64,000 nucleotides of DNA from Nemophila menziesii (GCA_029959085.1 JARWIR010000002.1:46062233-46126232), one strand, 5' to 3'; shown: positions 10,148 to 22,672, counted from the stretch's first letter. A program made the numbers and translations. Notes: generated by a model from the letters alone, not told the origin.

Positions 10148-12770
10148 CATACACCATACGATAGGGAGATGCCCCAATTGGAGTCTTAAACGCAGTACGA
10201 TAGGCCAACAATGCATCATCTAACTTCATTGACCAATCTTTTCTTGTAGGACCAACGGTTTTCTCTAGGATTGACTTGACTTCGCGGTTCGATACTTCAG
10301 CTTGACCATTGGATTGTGGATGATATGCAGTAGATACATGGTGTCTAATTCCATATTTCTCTAGAACAGTCTTCAGATATTTATTAACGAAATGAGATCC
10401 TCCATCGCTAATAATCACTCTAGGTGTGCCATGTCTAGTGAAAATATGTGATTTCAAGAACTTGATCACCACTCGTGAATCATTAGTAGGTAAAGCCACC
10501 GCTTCTACCCACTTAGACACATAATCAACAACTAATAAGATGTAGAGGTTACCATTTGAAGGAACGAAAAGACCCATAAAGTCTATACCCCAAAAATCAA
10601 ATATCTCACCTTCTAATACATTATTACGTGGCATCTCATCCCTCTTAGATATGTTTCCGGTAAACTGCCATCTCGTACATTTCTTAACATATTCATGACA
10701 ATCTTTAATAAGAGAAGGCCAGTAGAAACCTGATTGAAATACCTTCGTAGCAGTTCTGTCTCCTTTGAAATGTCCTCCATATAATGAATCATGGCACCTA
10801 GCTATAATGGCTTCAGTCTCTTCCCTTGCTACACATCTTTGTATCATTTGGTCAGCACAAACTTTATAGAGGAACGGATCCTCCCAAAAGAACTGTCTAG
10901 CACGATGAGCTAACCTCTTTCTTTCTTGATAAGTAGAACCTTCAGGAAAAACACCACTCACCACTAAATTCGCAATATCTGCATACCACGGAGCTTCATA
11001 ATCTCGAACAGCGAATAAACTCTCATCAGGAAACTCTTCTCTCACTGCTTCAGTACCACTATTCATCTCTGAACCCTCTAAGCGCGATAGATGATCTGCA
11101 ACCTGATTCTCACAACCCTTTCTATCTTTGATCTCTAAATCGAACTCTTGTAGCAATAACACCCATCTGATTAACCTTGGTTTCGCATCTTTCTTTTCCA
11201 TAAGAAATCTGATCGCGTAATGATTTGTATAAACAATAACTTTCGCTCCAAGAAGATAGGAGCGAAATTTATCAAACGAATATACAACTGCTAGCAACTC
11301 TTTTTCTGTAACTGTGTAATTAATCTGAGCACCACTAAAAGTTTTACTAGCATAGTAAATCGAATGAAAAACCTTCTCTTTCCTCTGTCCCAATACAGCT
11401 CCCATACACAAATCACTCGCATCACACATAACCTCAAACGGTAAATTCCAATCTGGAGGTAACACTATAGGAGCAGAAATAAGCTTTTCTTTGATTGCTG
11501 TGAAAGCCGCTAAACAAGCTTCATCAAAAAGGAATTTGCAATCCTTTTCGAGTAAGTTGCATAACGGTTTATCAATCTTAGAAAAATCCTTACTAAAACG
11601 CCTATAAAAGCCAGCATGGCCAAGAAAACTCCTTACCCCTTTAACAGAAACAGGAGGGGGAAGAGTTTTGATTACCTCTATCTTTGCTCTATCAACCTCT
11701 AAACCAGCACTCGAAACTTTATGACCCAGAACAATACCCTCGCGAACCATGAAGTGACACTTCTCCCAGTTGAGCACCAAATCTGTTTCCTTGCATCTCA
11801 CTAACACTTTCTCCAAGTTATCTAAACATATATCAAAATCATCACCAAACACGGAGAAATCATCCATAAACACTTCAAGGAAATTATCAATCATATCCCA
11901 GAAGATGGCCATCATACACCTTTGAAAAGTAGCGGGAGCGTTACACAACCCAAATGGCATTCTGCGATATGCAAAAGTGCCAAATGGGCATGTAAAGGTT
12001 GTCTTATGTTGATCTTCTGGAGCTACGTAAATCTGATTGTACCCGGAGTAACCATCCAAGAAACAATAGTACTCTCTTCCGGCTAATTTATCTAACATTT
12101 GATCGATGAAGGGCAAAGGGAAATGATCTTTTCTGGTGGCCTTGTTCAGCTTTCTGTAGTCCATGCAAACTATCCATCCAACTACCGTTCTTGAAGGAAT
12201 CGCTTCATTTTTATCATTCAAAACTGTTGTCATTCCTCCTTTCTTTGGCACACACTGAACCGGACTCACCCATTCACTACTCGAAATGGGGTAAATAATC
12301 CCCGCATCTAAAAGCTTGATCACCTCTTTCTTCACCACATCCTTCATAGCTGGCATTAATCTTCTCTGACCTTCAACTGAGCGTGCGTTAACATCTTCAA
12401 GTATGATTTTGTGTTGAAAATAGGATGGACTAATGCCTTTGATGTCAGCAATTGTCCAACCTATTGCTTCTTTGTTGGCTCTTAACACACTCAACAGTTT
12501 ATCTTCTTGAGGACCTGTTAGATTAGCTAAAACAATAACAGGTAAAGTTTCATTAGTACCCAAATATGCATACCTCAAGTGTGCTGGCAATGGATTTTCT
12601 TCCAAATCCGGAGGAGATTCAATTGAAGGCTTCTTTTTAGGAATAATCTCCCCCGGTTCTCTCACAGGTTCATAGGCAAGACGCCTATACTTTGGATTTT
12701 CAGAATTTAGAGCTGCCACTGTTTCGGTAAGCTCCTCCATCATCTCAGGTGAATCTAATGTCAAAGCAGC
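10137..12770 (-). pseudogene. Element A pol: RT, RNase H, integrase
   Basis: An 875-codon open stretch from 12764. RT comes first, with [35 protein letters not shown] and the catalytic box FMDDFSVF (about residue 316). RNase H follows with [12 protein letters not shown] and ADHLSRL. Its TDH box reads TNH (codon 11223-11225), so one catalytic Asp is lost. Integrase has the zinc module with the last Cys changed to Trp (KKCTRWQ, codon 10668-10670), then the core with [14 protein letters not shown] and QAEVSNRE (DDE present). It is in frame with the protease and gag pieces upstream, separated by TAG at 12771-12773 where element B has CAA. The 3' end runs into the 7-bp duplication. Ty3/gypsy, Athila type. 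Confidence 0.93.
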
Positions 12771-13166
12771 CTACAAGATATCATCAAAATTTAAGCAATT
12801 AAATACCTCTTGCGATTCTTGCTCTACCACATCCATTCCGAAGCAATCTTCCTGAGAATCTGGGAATTTCATAGCTCGAAATACATTGAATTTTACTTCC
12901 TCATCTTGTATCATCATCGTCAATTCGCCATTTTCTACATCTATCAATGCTCTCCCTGTAGCTAGGAATGGTCTACCCAAAATAATGGGGACATTTCTAT
13001 CTGCATTGTATTCAAGTATTACGAAATCAATAGAAAATATAAGTGTACCTGCCTTAACAAGGACATCCTCAACGCGGCCTTCAGGATGAGCGAGAGACCT
13101 GTCCGCCATTTGCAAGACCATAGAAGTGGGTCTTGCGTTTCCAATTTTAAGCTTATCAAAGATTGA
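12771..13166 (-). pseudogene. Element A protease C-terminal part
   Basis: This continues the frame of the gag/protease piece after a TAG at 13167-13169. The stretch MVLQMADRSLAHPEGR, the IILGRPFLATGRA box (the hydrophobic-hydrophobic-Gly motif of retropepsins) and the linker to pol are recognisable. It ends at TAG 12771-12773. The catalytic DLGAS triad is in the preceding piece. The polyprotein was presumably cleaved by this enzyme when intact. Confidence 0.85.
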
Positions 13167-14604
13167 CTAGGGCATTAAATTGATGCTTGCCCCCAAGTCA
13201 CATAGCGCCTTTCCTTTCCATTCTTCTTCAATTGATATCGGAATCGTGAAACTCCCCGGATCAACTAACTTCGGAGGTAATTTACTCTGGCAAATCGCAC
13301 TACACTCTTCAGGAAGGCCAATCATTTCATTATCACAGTAAGGCCTTTTATTAGTGAGGGCCCTCTTCAAGAACTTTGTATACTTAGGAATGTCTCGAAT
13401 CGCTTCTAGTAACGGAATATTAATACTCAGACCCTTCACTCTATTAAAGAACTCCTGAAAGTCAGCCATATCACCCTTTTTCTGAACTCGCGATGGAAAC
13501 GGTGGTGGAGGGCGATCGCTTACAATTTCATCCCTCTTTTTCGGAACTTCTCTTGGTCTTTCGATTTCTTCGACATCACTATCTTTCTCATTCTCTTTCT
13601 CTTTCTCACCCACTTCCTTTTCTTTTCTTTGAACTTCTTTCTCTTCCATAACAGGAAAAGGAGGTGGAGGAAGGTTCTTACCACTTCGTAATGTAACAGC
13701 CTTGCAATCTTCACGTTGTATCGGATTCTCAGTATCGCTAGGAAGTTGTCCTTTTGGACGCTGATTCAGTTGTTTATTAATTTGACTTAGCTGATTCTGG
13801 AACAACTTCATATTTGCTTCAACTGCATTTTGACGTTCCATAGCTTGTGTCTGAAGAGCAATTAAATTTTCAACCGTTTGTTGAAGGGTAACTACTCCTT
13901 CTTGTGGATGATCAGGTAAGGCTTTCTGATTTAAATTTTCATCATAAGTATTTTGAGGAGCTTGTTTTTGTACATAGTTGCTTTGATTCTGTCCTCCTTG
14001 ATAATTGTTGTGTGGTCTTGGATTATAATTGTTACCTTGGGGACGCGACTGATACGCGTAGGTAGGATTGGCTGCCCCATTAGGATTTGAGTATTGAAAC
14101 CCAGGATGGTTTCTGTTAGGCTGATATCCATTACCACTTGAATTGAAATTACCTCTATTGGACATAAACATCACGGACTCTTGATTATTCGGACAGCTTT
14201 CCTCATCATGATCATCTACCTTACAAATCGAACACATATACACCTCTTGTGCAGCATGCACAGCTACCTTCTTACCCGAAAATCCTTCTTTTACAACTAG
14301 AGTAAGCTGCTTCAATTGTTTCTCTATGGTATTCTGAATCTTATTCTCAAGCATAGCAAATTTTTCTTCCATATCAACATTATTCACTCCCTTAACTGGT
14401 GTTCTTATTGAGTTCCACCCAACTTCATTCTTGACTGTTCTCTCTAAAATAATTTTTGCATGAGCGGGTTGAACTTGAAGAAAACCTGCACCACATAGCG
14501 TATCCAATTTCTCTCTCGAAGTTCCATCAAGGCCTCTATAAAAGATCTTTAACTGTTGTTGTTCTGAAAAGCCATGATTGGGAACTTTACGCAAACACAT
14601 CTGA
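13167..14604 (-). pseudogene. Element A gag C-terminal part and protease active site
   Basis: From the deletion junction near 14605 the frame runs to TAG at 13167-13169. It has the end of the retrotransposon gag domain (MCLRKVPNHGF, IFYRGLDGTSR), a CCHC zinc knuckle CSICKVDDHDEESC (C-X2-C-X4-H-X4-C, near 14230), an Asn/Gln/Pro-rich stretch, a very charged Lys/Glu stretch, and the aspartic protease triad in DLGASINLMP at the very end. Gag makes the virus-like particle, and the knuckle binds RNA. Its N-terminal half is in another frame. Confidence 0.88.
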
Positions 14605-15166
14605 AATCGTGCCATTCACTCGCTCCATCAATCACAAAATGTTTAAACGCAGCAAAATACATCTGTTCTCTTGAAACTCCTTGTGTGATATAAGAATCAC
14701 ATATCTGTTTAAACTTCTGTACTGCTCTAAGAGGATCTTCTGATGGTCTTCCACGAAAATTTCCAAAATTTTGGAATTGAGCTAACATACCCGAATCTGG
14801 ACGGAATCGCGGAACATCTATATCTGGAGCACCTACTCCTATAGCAGGAGCGTGGAATGGAACTTCTGGAGGACCATTAATAAACCACGGATCTTGATTC
14901 ATCACTATCTGGACTTGAGGATTAGGATTTAGTGGTTGAACTTGAGGAATAACGCCTAGAGCTAAAGGTTGACCATTTGCATCTAGCTGGCCTTGTCCAT
15001 TATTCTGTTGACCTTGAAGATTGATATTCTCCATTCTGTTACTTAATTCTTCTACTTCTAAAGCTTCTCGTTCTCTTCTTCTTCTGTTCGCAAGTCTGAT
15101 CAACGATTCTGGATTACTAAGGATCGGAGGTGTTGGCTCTAGATCCTTGAATAGCCTTCTTCGCAT
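14605..15166 (-). pseudogene. Element A gag N-terminal part
   Basis: Starts with ATG at 15164-15166 (MRRRLFKDL), 110 bp inside the PBS. It includes Gln/Asn-rich sequence, the FRPDSGMLAQFQNFG and ICDSYITQGVSREQMYF blocks and GASEWHD, after which the coding strand jumps to sequence that lies 154 bp further on in element B. The deletion joins two GATT words (17623-17626 and 17777-17780 in B). It removes about 51 codons of the core gag domain and shifts the frame. The downstream gag is therefore out of frame. Confidence 0.87.
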
Positions 15167-15275
15167 ACACCAAACCTAAAAACCTGAAAAAGCTAACAAA
15201 CAAAAAGCGTAAAACTGATAAAATAAAATAAATGCACTATCACTAAAGGATAAACACCGTGGTCACACGCTACCG

Positions 15276-15293
15276 TCCCCGGCAGCGGCGCCA
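15276..15293 (-). other. Element A primer-binding site (tRNA-Asp type)
   Basis: On the element strand TGGCGCCGCTGCCGGGGA lies six bases after the 5' LTR end. It matches the 3' end of plant tRNA-Asp apart from one position as I recall it, the primer typical of Athila-lineage elements. B and C have the same site at the same six-base spacing. Confidence 0.85.
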
Positions 15294-15299
15294 CAAACT

Positions 15300-16855
15300 T
15301 GGTGGTCCTTTGTGAGTTCTAAAAATAAATGCAAACGACAATCGAACCACAACCGCAAGTGTACGGTTGTCCCAAGTAGTAATAAGGATAATACAGATTC
15401 GTTCCAAGGACGGGATGGTTGATCACAATGTCTAACAAATAGTGATTGATGCACTTATGAAAATAAAAGATAATAATATGTTTGTTTGGTTTTGTTGATT
15501 AAGACTACTAAATGAAAAACAAGTTATAAATGCAAGTAAAAGCTAAGACGCAAGTAAAATGAATGAAAACGCAGTATGAGATGTAGTACTTGAGAACGCA
15601 AGGATCCTCCCAATCTTACTTCCTAACTTATGTTGTTTAAGGGCTAAATTGGTCAATTACAATGGTCGGGATTCTAAATTCCTTATACCCCCGTCAGGGT
15701 GGACTATAAGGCGATCCTAAAGTGTCACTAGTCCCGTCAGGGTAAATATGATCCACCGTTGGATGTTTAAGTGTTTTACCTCATTGGCCCTAGAATTAGC
15801 TAAGTTCGTCAGAATCAATAGCTTTTATCCTAGATTGAATAATTAATTCTATACATAAACCCTCCGTCAGGATGATCCACACGCCACTTATGTGGAATAG
15901 CTTAGATACTAATACTTGTTCTTAGTTCGCGACTCTAAAATCAGTAAATAATCACAAATTATCGAAAAGAGTAATAAACCCAATCTAATTTAATTTAATA
16001 TAAACCCAAATTCAACATTCGTTATTTCATAAAATTAAGATTCACCCGTTGTTTGTTCTCAAGCACTATGAAAAGCTTAGCTCATATTAAAAACTAAATT
16101 AAAGGAAATGGAATTCATATTGTTTTCAGAATTAAAATATAAAAAGAACCTAATTTCCGGAATTGGAATGACTACGAACGGAGCTATAGACCCACTCCAG
16201 CTCTTGTAGCTTCTTCTTTCTTCCTTCTGTTGCTTCTCTCTGGTGTTTAATCTTCTGGAATGTGAATTATGTGAAAAATAGAAGTCCAGACCTCCGTTTA
16301 TAAGCATAAATTCGTACTAGGGCTTGGACCAGAAAATAAAATACTAATTAAATGTCCAAGCCCACTTTCTAAGCCCAAAATCCCGAAACTGCTGATACAC
16401 CTTCACTAAAACGGCTTTTCCCGATGCGTTATGACTCCGATTGACCTCATTCTAGTTGCTAAAGTTCTGTAACTCGATAAGGAATGTTTTCTCTTCAAAG
16501 GTCAGCGGCTAAATCATCGCTTAAGCACCTCGAAATCAGCACTCTATGGCCTGGAAAATTGATTTTCAGCTCTAAAAATAATATCTTCGGGATTTATCTT
16601 CAAGTCTTGACTCTAATTCACGATCTTTGACTTTCTCCTCAGATTCCTCTCCTAGCTAACATATAAAACCTGTAAACTTTACACTAAAAATACCAATATT
16701 ACGCGCAAAAGTTTAATACATTAAAAATGCTAGAAATAAAAAGGGAATTCCGGATTATTGCATATTTAGTCCAAAAGTCTATCAAATTAATTAAATAAAC
16801 ACAAAAAATGATGTCTCCCAAGGGGTTGAAAATAAGAACAATTAGGGAGACATCA
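15300..16855 (-). repeat. Element A 5' LTR
   Basis: Partner of 4204-5757. It starts (element strand) TGATGTCTCCC at 16855 and ends GGACCACCA at 15300. CCCGTCAGGG words lie at 15690-15699 and 15733-15742, with a weaker one near 15862. It is followed outside by AGCAA (16856-16860). The promoter is presumably here but I cannot place a TATA box with confidence. Confidence 0.92.
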
Positions 16856-17013
16856 AGCAATTACTACTACTATCCGATCAATACCTGATTTGTGCCTAGT
16901 TCGTCTTTGCGAACGAACTTGTTTATCATATATTACTTGGACAACCGCGCACTTGCGGTTAAGTGGTTCCCTTATTTTCAATTCTTAATTTATAAATACA
17001 CCAGGACCCACCA
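16856..17013 (+). repeat. Element B 5' LTR, last part
   Basis: This resumes B's LTR after element A and matches 26402-26559, from AGCAATTACTACTACTAT through ACTTGGACAACCG to GGACCCACCA. The six bases after it lead into the PBS. Confidence 0.9.
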
Positions 17014-17019
17014 AGTCTT

Positions 17020-17037
17020 TGGCGCCGCTGCCGAGGA
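17020..17037 (+). other. Element B primer-binding site (tRNA-Asp type)
   Basis: TGGCGCCGCTGCCGAGGA, six bases after the LTR. One base (A for G at the third-last triplet) differs from the site of element A. Confidence 0.85.
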
Positions 17038-17151
17038 CGGTAGCGTGTGACCCCGGTGTTAATCGTTAGTAGTTTAATTGTTTTAGTTTTAGTTTTTTTT
17101 AGTTTTACGCTTTGGGTTGTCTTTCTTTCTCAGGTTTACAGGTTTTGGTAT

Positions 17152-18737
17152 ATGCGTGAAGATATCGTGATTCTTGCAAATCCCGAAAACCTAGTTCGAG
17201 AAGCAAACAAACGAAAGAGAGAAGTTAAAGATAAAGAGTTAGAGGAGCAATTAGCAAGAGAAACAATGGCTGACGATCATGAAATCGACCCCCCTTCTTG
17301 TTCCTCTTGTTCCACAAGTTCAACCTCCTCTGAACAATGATCTATGGTTCGTCAATGGCCTGAACAAGCTCCATTTCGAGCTCCTGCCCTCGGAATTGGC
17401 CCAACAAATATTAACGTCGAGAGATTCAGACCCGATCCTGCTATGTTATCTCAATTTCAGAGTTATGGCAATGTCCGAGGAGCACCTGGCGAAGATCCAA
17501 TCCGTGTTGTACATAAGTTCATGCAAATCTGTGATTCCTATAATACGCAAGGAGTAACAAGAGATCATATGTACTTTGCGAATTTTAGATATTTCATTAT
17601 TGATGGAGCAAGTGAATGGCATGATTCTCAGGAACCCGGATCAATTACAACATGGGACGCATTACAAACTGCGTTCTTTGACAGATACTACCCAACGAAT
17701 ATGAGATTAGATGCACAAGTTGAATTGACTTCGTTCAAACAAGATCAAAACGATACTTTGGGTAGAATTTGGAAGAGATTTAAGATTTGTTTGAGAAGAG
17801 TCCCTGATTATGGCCTCACAGAGATTCAACAGATGAAGATATTTTACAGAGGACTTGATGGCTCTTCAAGAAAAGATCTAGACTTGCTTTGTGGTGGTGG
17901 ATTTTTACAGGTACAACCACTCATGCTAAGATTATTTTGAATAGAACTGTAATGAATGAGATGGGTTGGAATACCATGAGAACAACTATCTGAGGTTGAA
18001 ATAGTGCATTAATTGAAGAAAAATTCACTGTCATGGAGAATAAACATGAGCAACAATTGAAACAACTTATTCTAGCTGTTACAAAAAGTGTTGCAGGTAG
18101 AAAAGCAGATGTTAATGTTACACAAGAAGTTTATGGGTGTTCTAACTATAGTGTACAAGACCATGATTGGGAGCATTGTCAAAACAATCCAGAAGCCGTA
18201 ATGTTTGTTTCTAACTGAGGGAACTATAATTCAAGTGGTCAAGGCTATCAACCAAACAGAAACCATCAGGGTTTCCAATATTCGAATCCAAATGGGGCTG
18301 CTAATCCGACTTATGCATATCAACCACGTCTCCAAGGCAATAACTATCAACCTAGACCACAGAACAACTACCAAGGTGGACAAGCTTACGGAAATCAAGC
18401 TCGGAGACAACCTCCTCAAGAATCTTACACCGAGACCATGAATCAGATTGCTCTACCTGCTCAACCTCAGGAAGGTGGGTTAGATGTTGAACAAACCTTG
18501 TTGACATTAATCAACACTCAAACAAAAGCTAGCATAGAACAACAAGCTACAGCCGCAGCTCTGAAGATGTTAGAAAACCAGCTAGCTCAGGTATCAAAGC
18601 AATTAAATCAACGTCAGGAAGGACAATTACTAAGTGACACTGAAGAACCAAAGCAAAGAGAAGATTGTAATGCTGTGAAACTTAGAAGTGGTAAGAATCT
18701 CCCACCACCTCCTTTTCCCGTGATGAATGAAAAATAA
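17152..18737 (+). pseudogene. Element B gag
   Basis: Begins MREDIVILANPENL, aligned with the gag start of element A. The frame changes around 17279-17344 and again near 17935-18033, and there are stops at 18216-18218 and 18735-18737. It keeps the stretch that A has lost (EPGSITTWDALQTAFFDRYY and following), so it preserves the full gag core domain in broken form. The zinc knuckle is damaged: CSNYSVQDHDWEHC has Tyr in place of the second Cys. The Asn/Gln/Tyr-rich region and the KNLPPPPFPV stretch follow. No functional capsid protein can be made. Confidence 0.87.
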
Positions 18738-19725
18738 ACAACTGTTAAAGAAAAACCGGTAAAATATGTGGTGGAAAAAGAAGATGAACCTGAAGTAGTG
18801 GAAGTGGAGAAGATTCCAGAAAAGACAAAGAAGCAAGATACTACAGTAACCCGTCCGCATCCACCTTTCCCCTCGAGAGTTCAGAAGAAATGCGATATGG
18901 CTGACTATCAGAAGTTCTTAAAAGTGGTACATGGTCTTAATATTAACATTCCATTCTTAGGTGCCATTAGAGATGTGCCAAAATATTTAAAATTCCTGAA
19001 GAGAGTCATCGCCAACAAAAGACCACACCTTGAGAATGAGATGATAGGTTTGCCTGAAGAATGTAGCGCCATATGCCAAAGCAAATTGCCACCAAAACTA
19101 CTTGATCCTGGGAGTTTTATGATTCCTATTTCCATTGGCAATGAGTGGCAAGGCAAAGTTTTGTGTGATTTGGTAGCAAGTATCAATCTCATGCCCAAAT
19201 CAACTTTCAAGATGTTGAAGATAGGAGAAGCAAGTACGATATCCATGGTCTTGCAAATGGCTGATGGATCTCTCGCACATCCAGAGGGACACATAGAAGA
19301 TGTCCTTGTCAAGGCAGGTACTTAAATTTTTTTCCCGTTGATTTTGTTATACTTGAATACGACGCGGATAGGAATGTCCCCATCATCTTGGGACGACCAT
19401 TCCTAGCCACGGGGCGTACTGTTATTGATGTAGAAAACGGAGAATTAACAATGCAAATCCAAGACGAGGAGGTAAAGTTCAACGTCTTTAGGGCTATGAA
19501 GTTTCCAGATTCTATAGAGGATTGTTTCCGATTGGACGTAATTGACCTAGCTACACGAGAAGTATGAGAACACATGAATTTCGAAGATATCTTGCAAGCA
19601 GCCCTAACATTTGACTTACCAAAGCCAATAGAAGAGTTAGCCGAAACAGTGGGAGCTCTTAACTCTTGATATCCGAAGCATAAGTGTCTCACTTATGAAC
19701 CTGTCAGAGAACCGGGGGAGATAGT
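18738..19725 (+). pseudogene. Element B protease region
   Basis: Reads on in the same frame after the stop at 18735-18737, through a charged linker and the SRVQKKCDMADYQKF block, to the aspartic protease triad. Here the triad is DLVAS instead of DLGAS (Val codon 19173-19175), an inactivating-looking change. A stop and frameshift occur at 19323-19335. The IILGRPFLATGRT box is next, then further stops at about 19565, 19668 and 19736. Collinear with 12640-13900 of element A. Confidence 0.85.
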
Positions 19726-21327
19726 TCTTAAAAACTAACCATCTATTGAAGCTCCCCCGAAATTAGAAGAAAAGCCGCTTCCGACACACTTAAGGTATGC
19801 GTATTTGGGTACTAACAAAACTCTGCCTGTTATTGTTTCAGCTACTTTAACAGGTCTTCAAGAAGAAAAACTTTTGCGCATACTAAGAGCTAACAAAGAG
19901 ACGATTGGTTGAACTATTGCTAATATCAAAGGTATTAGTCCTTCCTATTACCAACACAAAATCATTTTGGACGATGAAAGTACGCACTCAATTGAAGGAC
20001 AAAGAAGATTGATGCCAGCAATGAAGAAAGTGGTGAAGAAAATGGTTATCAAGTTGCTAGATGCAGGAATCATCTATCCTATTGCTAGTAGTGAATGGGT
20101 GAGCCTAGTTCAATATGTATCAAAGAAGGGAGGTATCACTACCATCTTGAATGAACAGAATGAAGCCATACCTTCAAGGACCGTTGTTGGTTGGAGAGTG
20201 TGTATGGATTATCGTAAGTTGAACAAGGCCACAAGAAAAGATCACTTCCCTCTTCCGTTTATAGATAAGATGTTAGACAAGTTAGCTGGTAGAGAATATT
20301 ATTTCTTTTTGGATGGGTATTCAGGATACAATCAGATTTATGTAGATCCAAAAGACCAACACAAGACCACTTTTACATGTCCTTATGGTACGTTTTCCTT
20401 TTGAAGAATGCCATTTGGATTATGTAATGCACCTACTACTTTTCAAATATATATGTTGGCGATTTTCTGGGACATGATCGATGATTTCCTTGAGGTATTT
20501 ATGGATGATTTCTCTGTGTTTGGTGATAACTTTGATGAGTGTTTACAGAACTTGGAGAAGGTGTTGATAAGATGCAAGGAAACTGATTTGGTTTTGAACT
20601 AGGAATAATGTCACTTTATGGTTCGAGAAGGTATAGTGTTGGGACACAAGGTTTCGAGTTCGGGTTTGGAAGTTGATCGCGCTAAGATTGAGGTAATTAA
20701 AACTCTTCCCCCTCTGATTTTTGTAAAAGGGGTAAGAAGTTTTTTGGGTCATGCTGGTTTTTACCGACGTTTCATACAGGACTTCTCAAAGATCTCTAAG
20801 CCATTGTGTAACTTACTTGAAAAGGACGCCAAATTCCTTTTTGATGAAGCTTGCCTGGTGGCCTTTCAAAATATTAAAGAGAAGCTTATTTCTGCACCTA
20901 TTGTATTACCTCCTTATTGGAAGATTTCGTCTGAATTTATGTGTGATGCTATTGATCTTGCTATGGGTGATGTTCTGGGTCAAATAAAAGATAAGGTATT
21001 TCATTCCATCTACTACGCTAGTAAGGTCTTTACAAGTGCTGGAGTAAATTATACCGTAACTGAGAAGGAGTTACTAGATGTAGTGTATGCATTCGACAAA
21101 TTTCGTTCCTATCTTCTTGGGGCAAAAGTTGTTGTGTTTACTGATCATTCTGCAATTAAATACCTTATGGAGAAGAAAGATGCTAAGCCAAGCTTTATCA
21201 GATGGGTGTTGTTATTACAAGAGTTTGACTTAGAAATCCGAGATCGAAAGGGGTGTGATAATCAAGTTGCAGATCATTTGTCACGTCTTGAAGGTTCAGA
21301 GCTTAATAGTGATCCTGAGTTGGTTTG
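19726..21327 (+). pseudogene. Element B RT and RNase H
   Basis: RT blocks include [39 protein letters not shown] and FMDDFSVF. Stops interrupt it near 19911, at 20402-20404 (just before RMPFG) and at 20600-20602. RNase H has CDAI (for CDAS), [20 protein letters not shown] (the catalytic Asp that element A lost is present) and ADHLSRL. Ends at TGA 21326-21328. Confidence 0.88.
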
Positions 21328-22672
21328 AGAGGAGTTCCCTGATGAGATTTTATTTTCTATATATGATGGTACTCCTTGGTATGCAGACATTTCTAATCTT
21401 ATTATGAGTGGTAGCTTTCCTCAAGGAGCTACATCACAAGACAAGAAAAGATTGATCCATCGTGCTAAACAGTTCTTTTGGGAGGATCCCTTCCTCTACA
21501 AAGTGTGTAGTGATCAAATGGTGAGAAGATGCATACTAGAGAAAGATGTTTAGGCAGTGGTTGCGAGTTTTCATGGTTCGCCATACGGAGGACACTTCAA
21601 AGGTGACCGCACAGCTGCTAAGGTCCTACAATCCGGTTTTTATTGGCCTATGTTACATAAGGATTGTCATGAGTATGTTCAGAAGTGTCATACATGCCAG
21701 TTTACTTGAAATATATCCAAGAGGGATGAGATGCCACGTAATAATGTTCTTGAAGTTGAAATATTCGATGTATGGGTTATTAATTTCAGGGGTCCTTTTG
21801 TACCATCTAACGGGAATCCATACATCCTACTAGCTGTTGATTACATGTCTATATAGGTAGAGGCTGTAGCTCTACCAACTAATGATTCGTGAGTAGTGAT
21901 TAAATTCTTAAAGTCACACATCTTCACTAGACATGGTACACATAGAGTTATTATCAGTGATGGAGGTTCACATTTTGTGAACAAGTATCTGAAGACAGTC
22001 CTAGAGATGTATGGTGTGAGACATCGTGTATCTACCGCGTATAATCCACAAGCCAATGGTCAAGCTGAGGTCTCTAATCGAGAGGTCAAATCTATTCTGG
22101 AAAAGATAGTTGGCCCCACGCGAAAAGATTGGTCTATGAAGCTAGATGATGCGTTGTGGGCCTATCGTACTGCGTTTAAAACTCCAGTTGGTGCATCTCT
22201 GTATCGTATGGTTTTTGGTAAGGCTTGTCACTTATCTCTTGAACTTGAATTAGGTGCATACTGGGCTATAGCACAGTTGAATTTAGATCCTACTTTTGCC
22301 GATGAGAATCGTATGATGAAGCTGAATGAACTTGATGAGTTTCGATTACATGCCTATGAACTTTACAAAGAAAACACGAAGAGGTTGCATGATAATCGCA
22401 TCCGTGCAAAGACATTTGAAGTGGGACAGAGGGTCCTAAAATACAACTCCAAGTTTAGCAATTATCCGGGAAAGTTGAGATCAAAGTGTTCTGGTCCTCA
22501 CATTGTGACCAAAGTTACGCCTCATGGAGCTATAGAGATTGAGCATCCAACTGAACATCGCACCTTTATGGTGAATGGTCAGCATCAGAAAATTTATCAG
22601 GGAGGCAAGGATACTAATCGCATGGTGGATCCACATCCTGGGGAAGCCATGTACCTCCTTGAAGCTAAATAG
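21328..22672 (+). pseudogene. Element B integrase
   Basis: Zinc module with [20 protein letters not shown] and QKCHTCQ (CC pair kept), with stops near 21551, 21709 and 21855. The first catalytic Asp is Asn (VINFRG, codon 21782-21784), while ISDGGSHF and QAEVSNRE keep the other two. From 21896 to 22672 the frame is open for 258 codons to the natural end near [10 protein letters not shown]. Collinear with A integrase and without A's 7-bp duplication. Confidence 0.88.

Larger units (their letters stand above)
4204..16855 (-). mobile_element. Element A, nested Athila-like Ty3/gypsy element
   Basis: A 12.65-kb LTR retrotransposon on the minus strand, inserted in the 5' LTR of element B. Right to left: 5' LTR (15300-16855), PBS (15276-15293), gag, protease, RT, RNase H, integrase, spacer minisatellite, ORF3, 3' region, polypurine tract, 3' LTR (4204-5757). 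The target duplication is AGCAA at 16856-16860 versus AGCAG at 4199-4203 (one change). The uninterrupted site can be read in B's 3' LTR near 26401. LTRs differ by about 36-38 substitutions over 1.55 kb by eye. Coding sequence is mostly one frame but has a 154-bp gag deletion, amber codons, a 7-bp duplication in integrase and two stops in ORF3. Confidence 0.93.
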
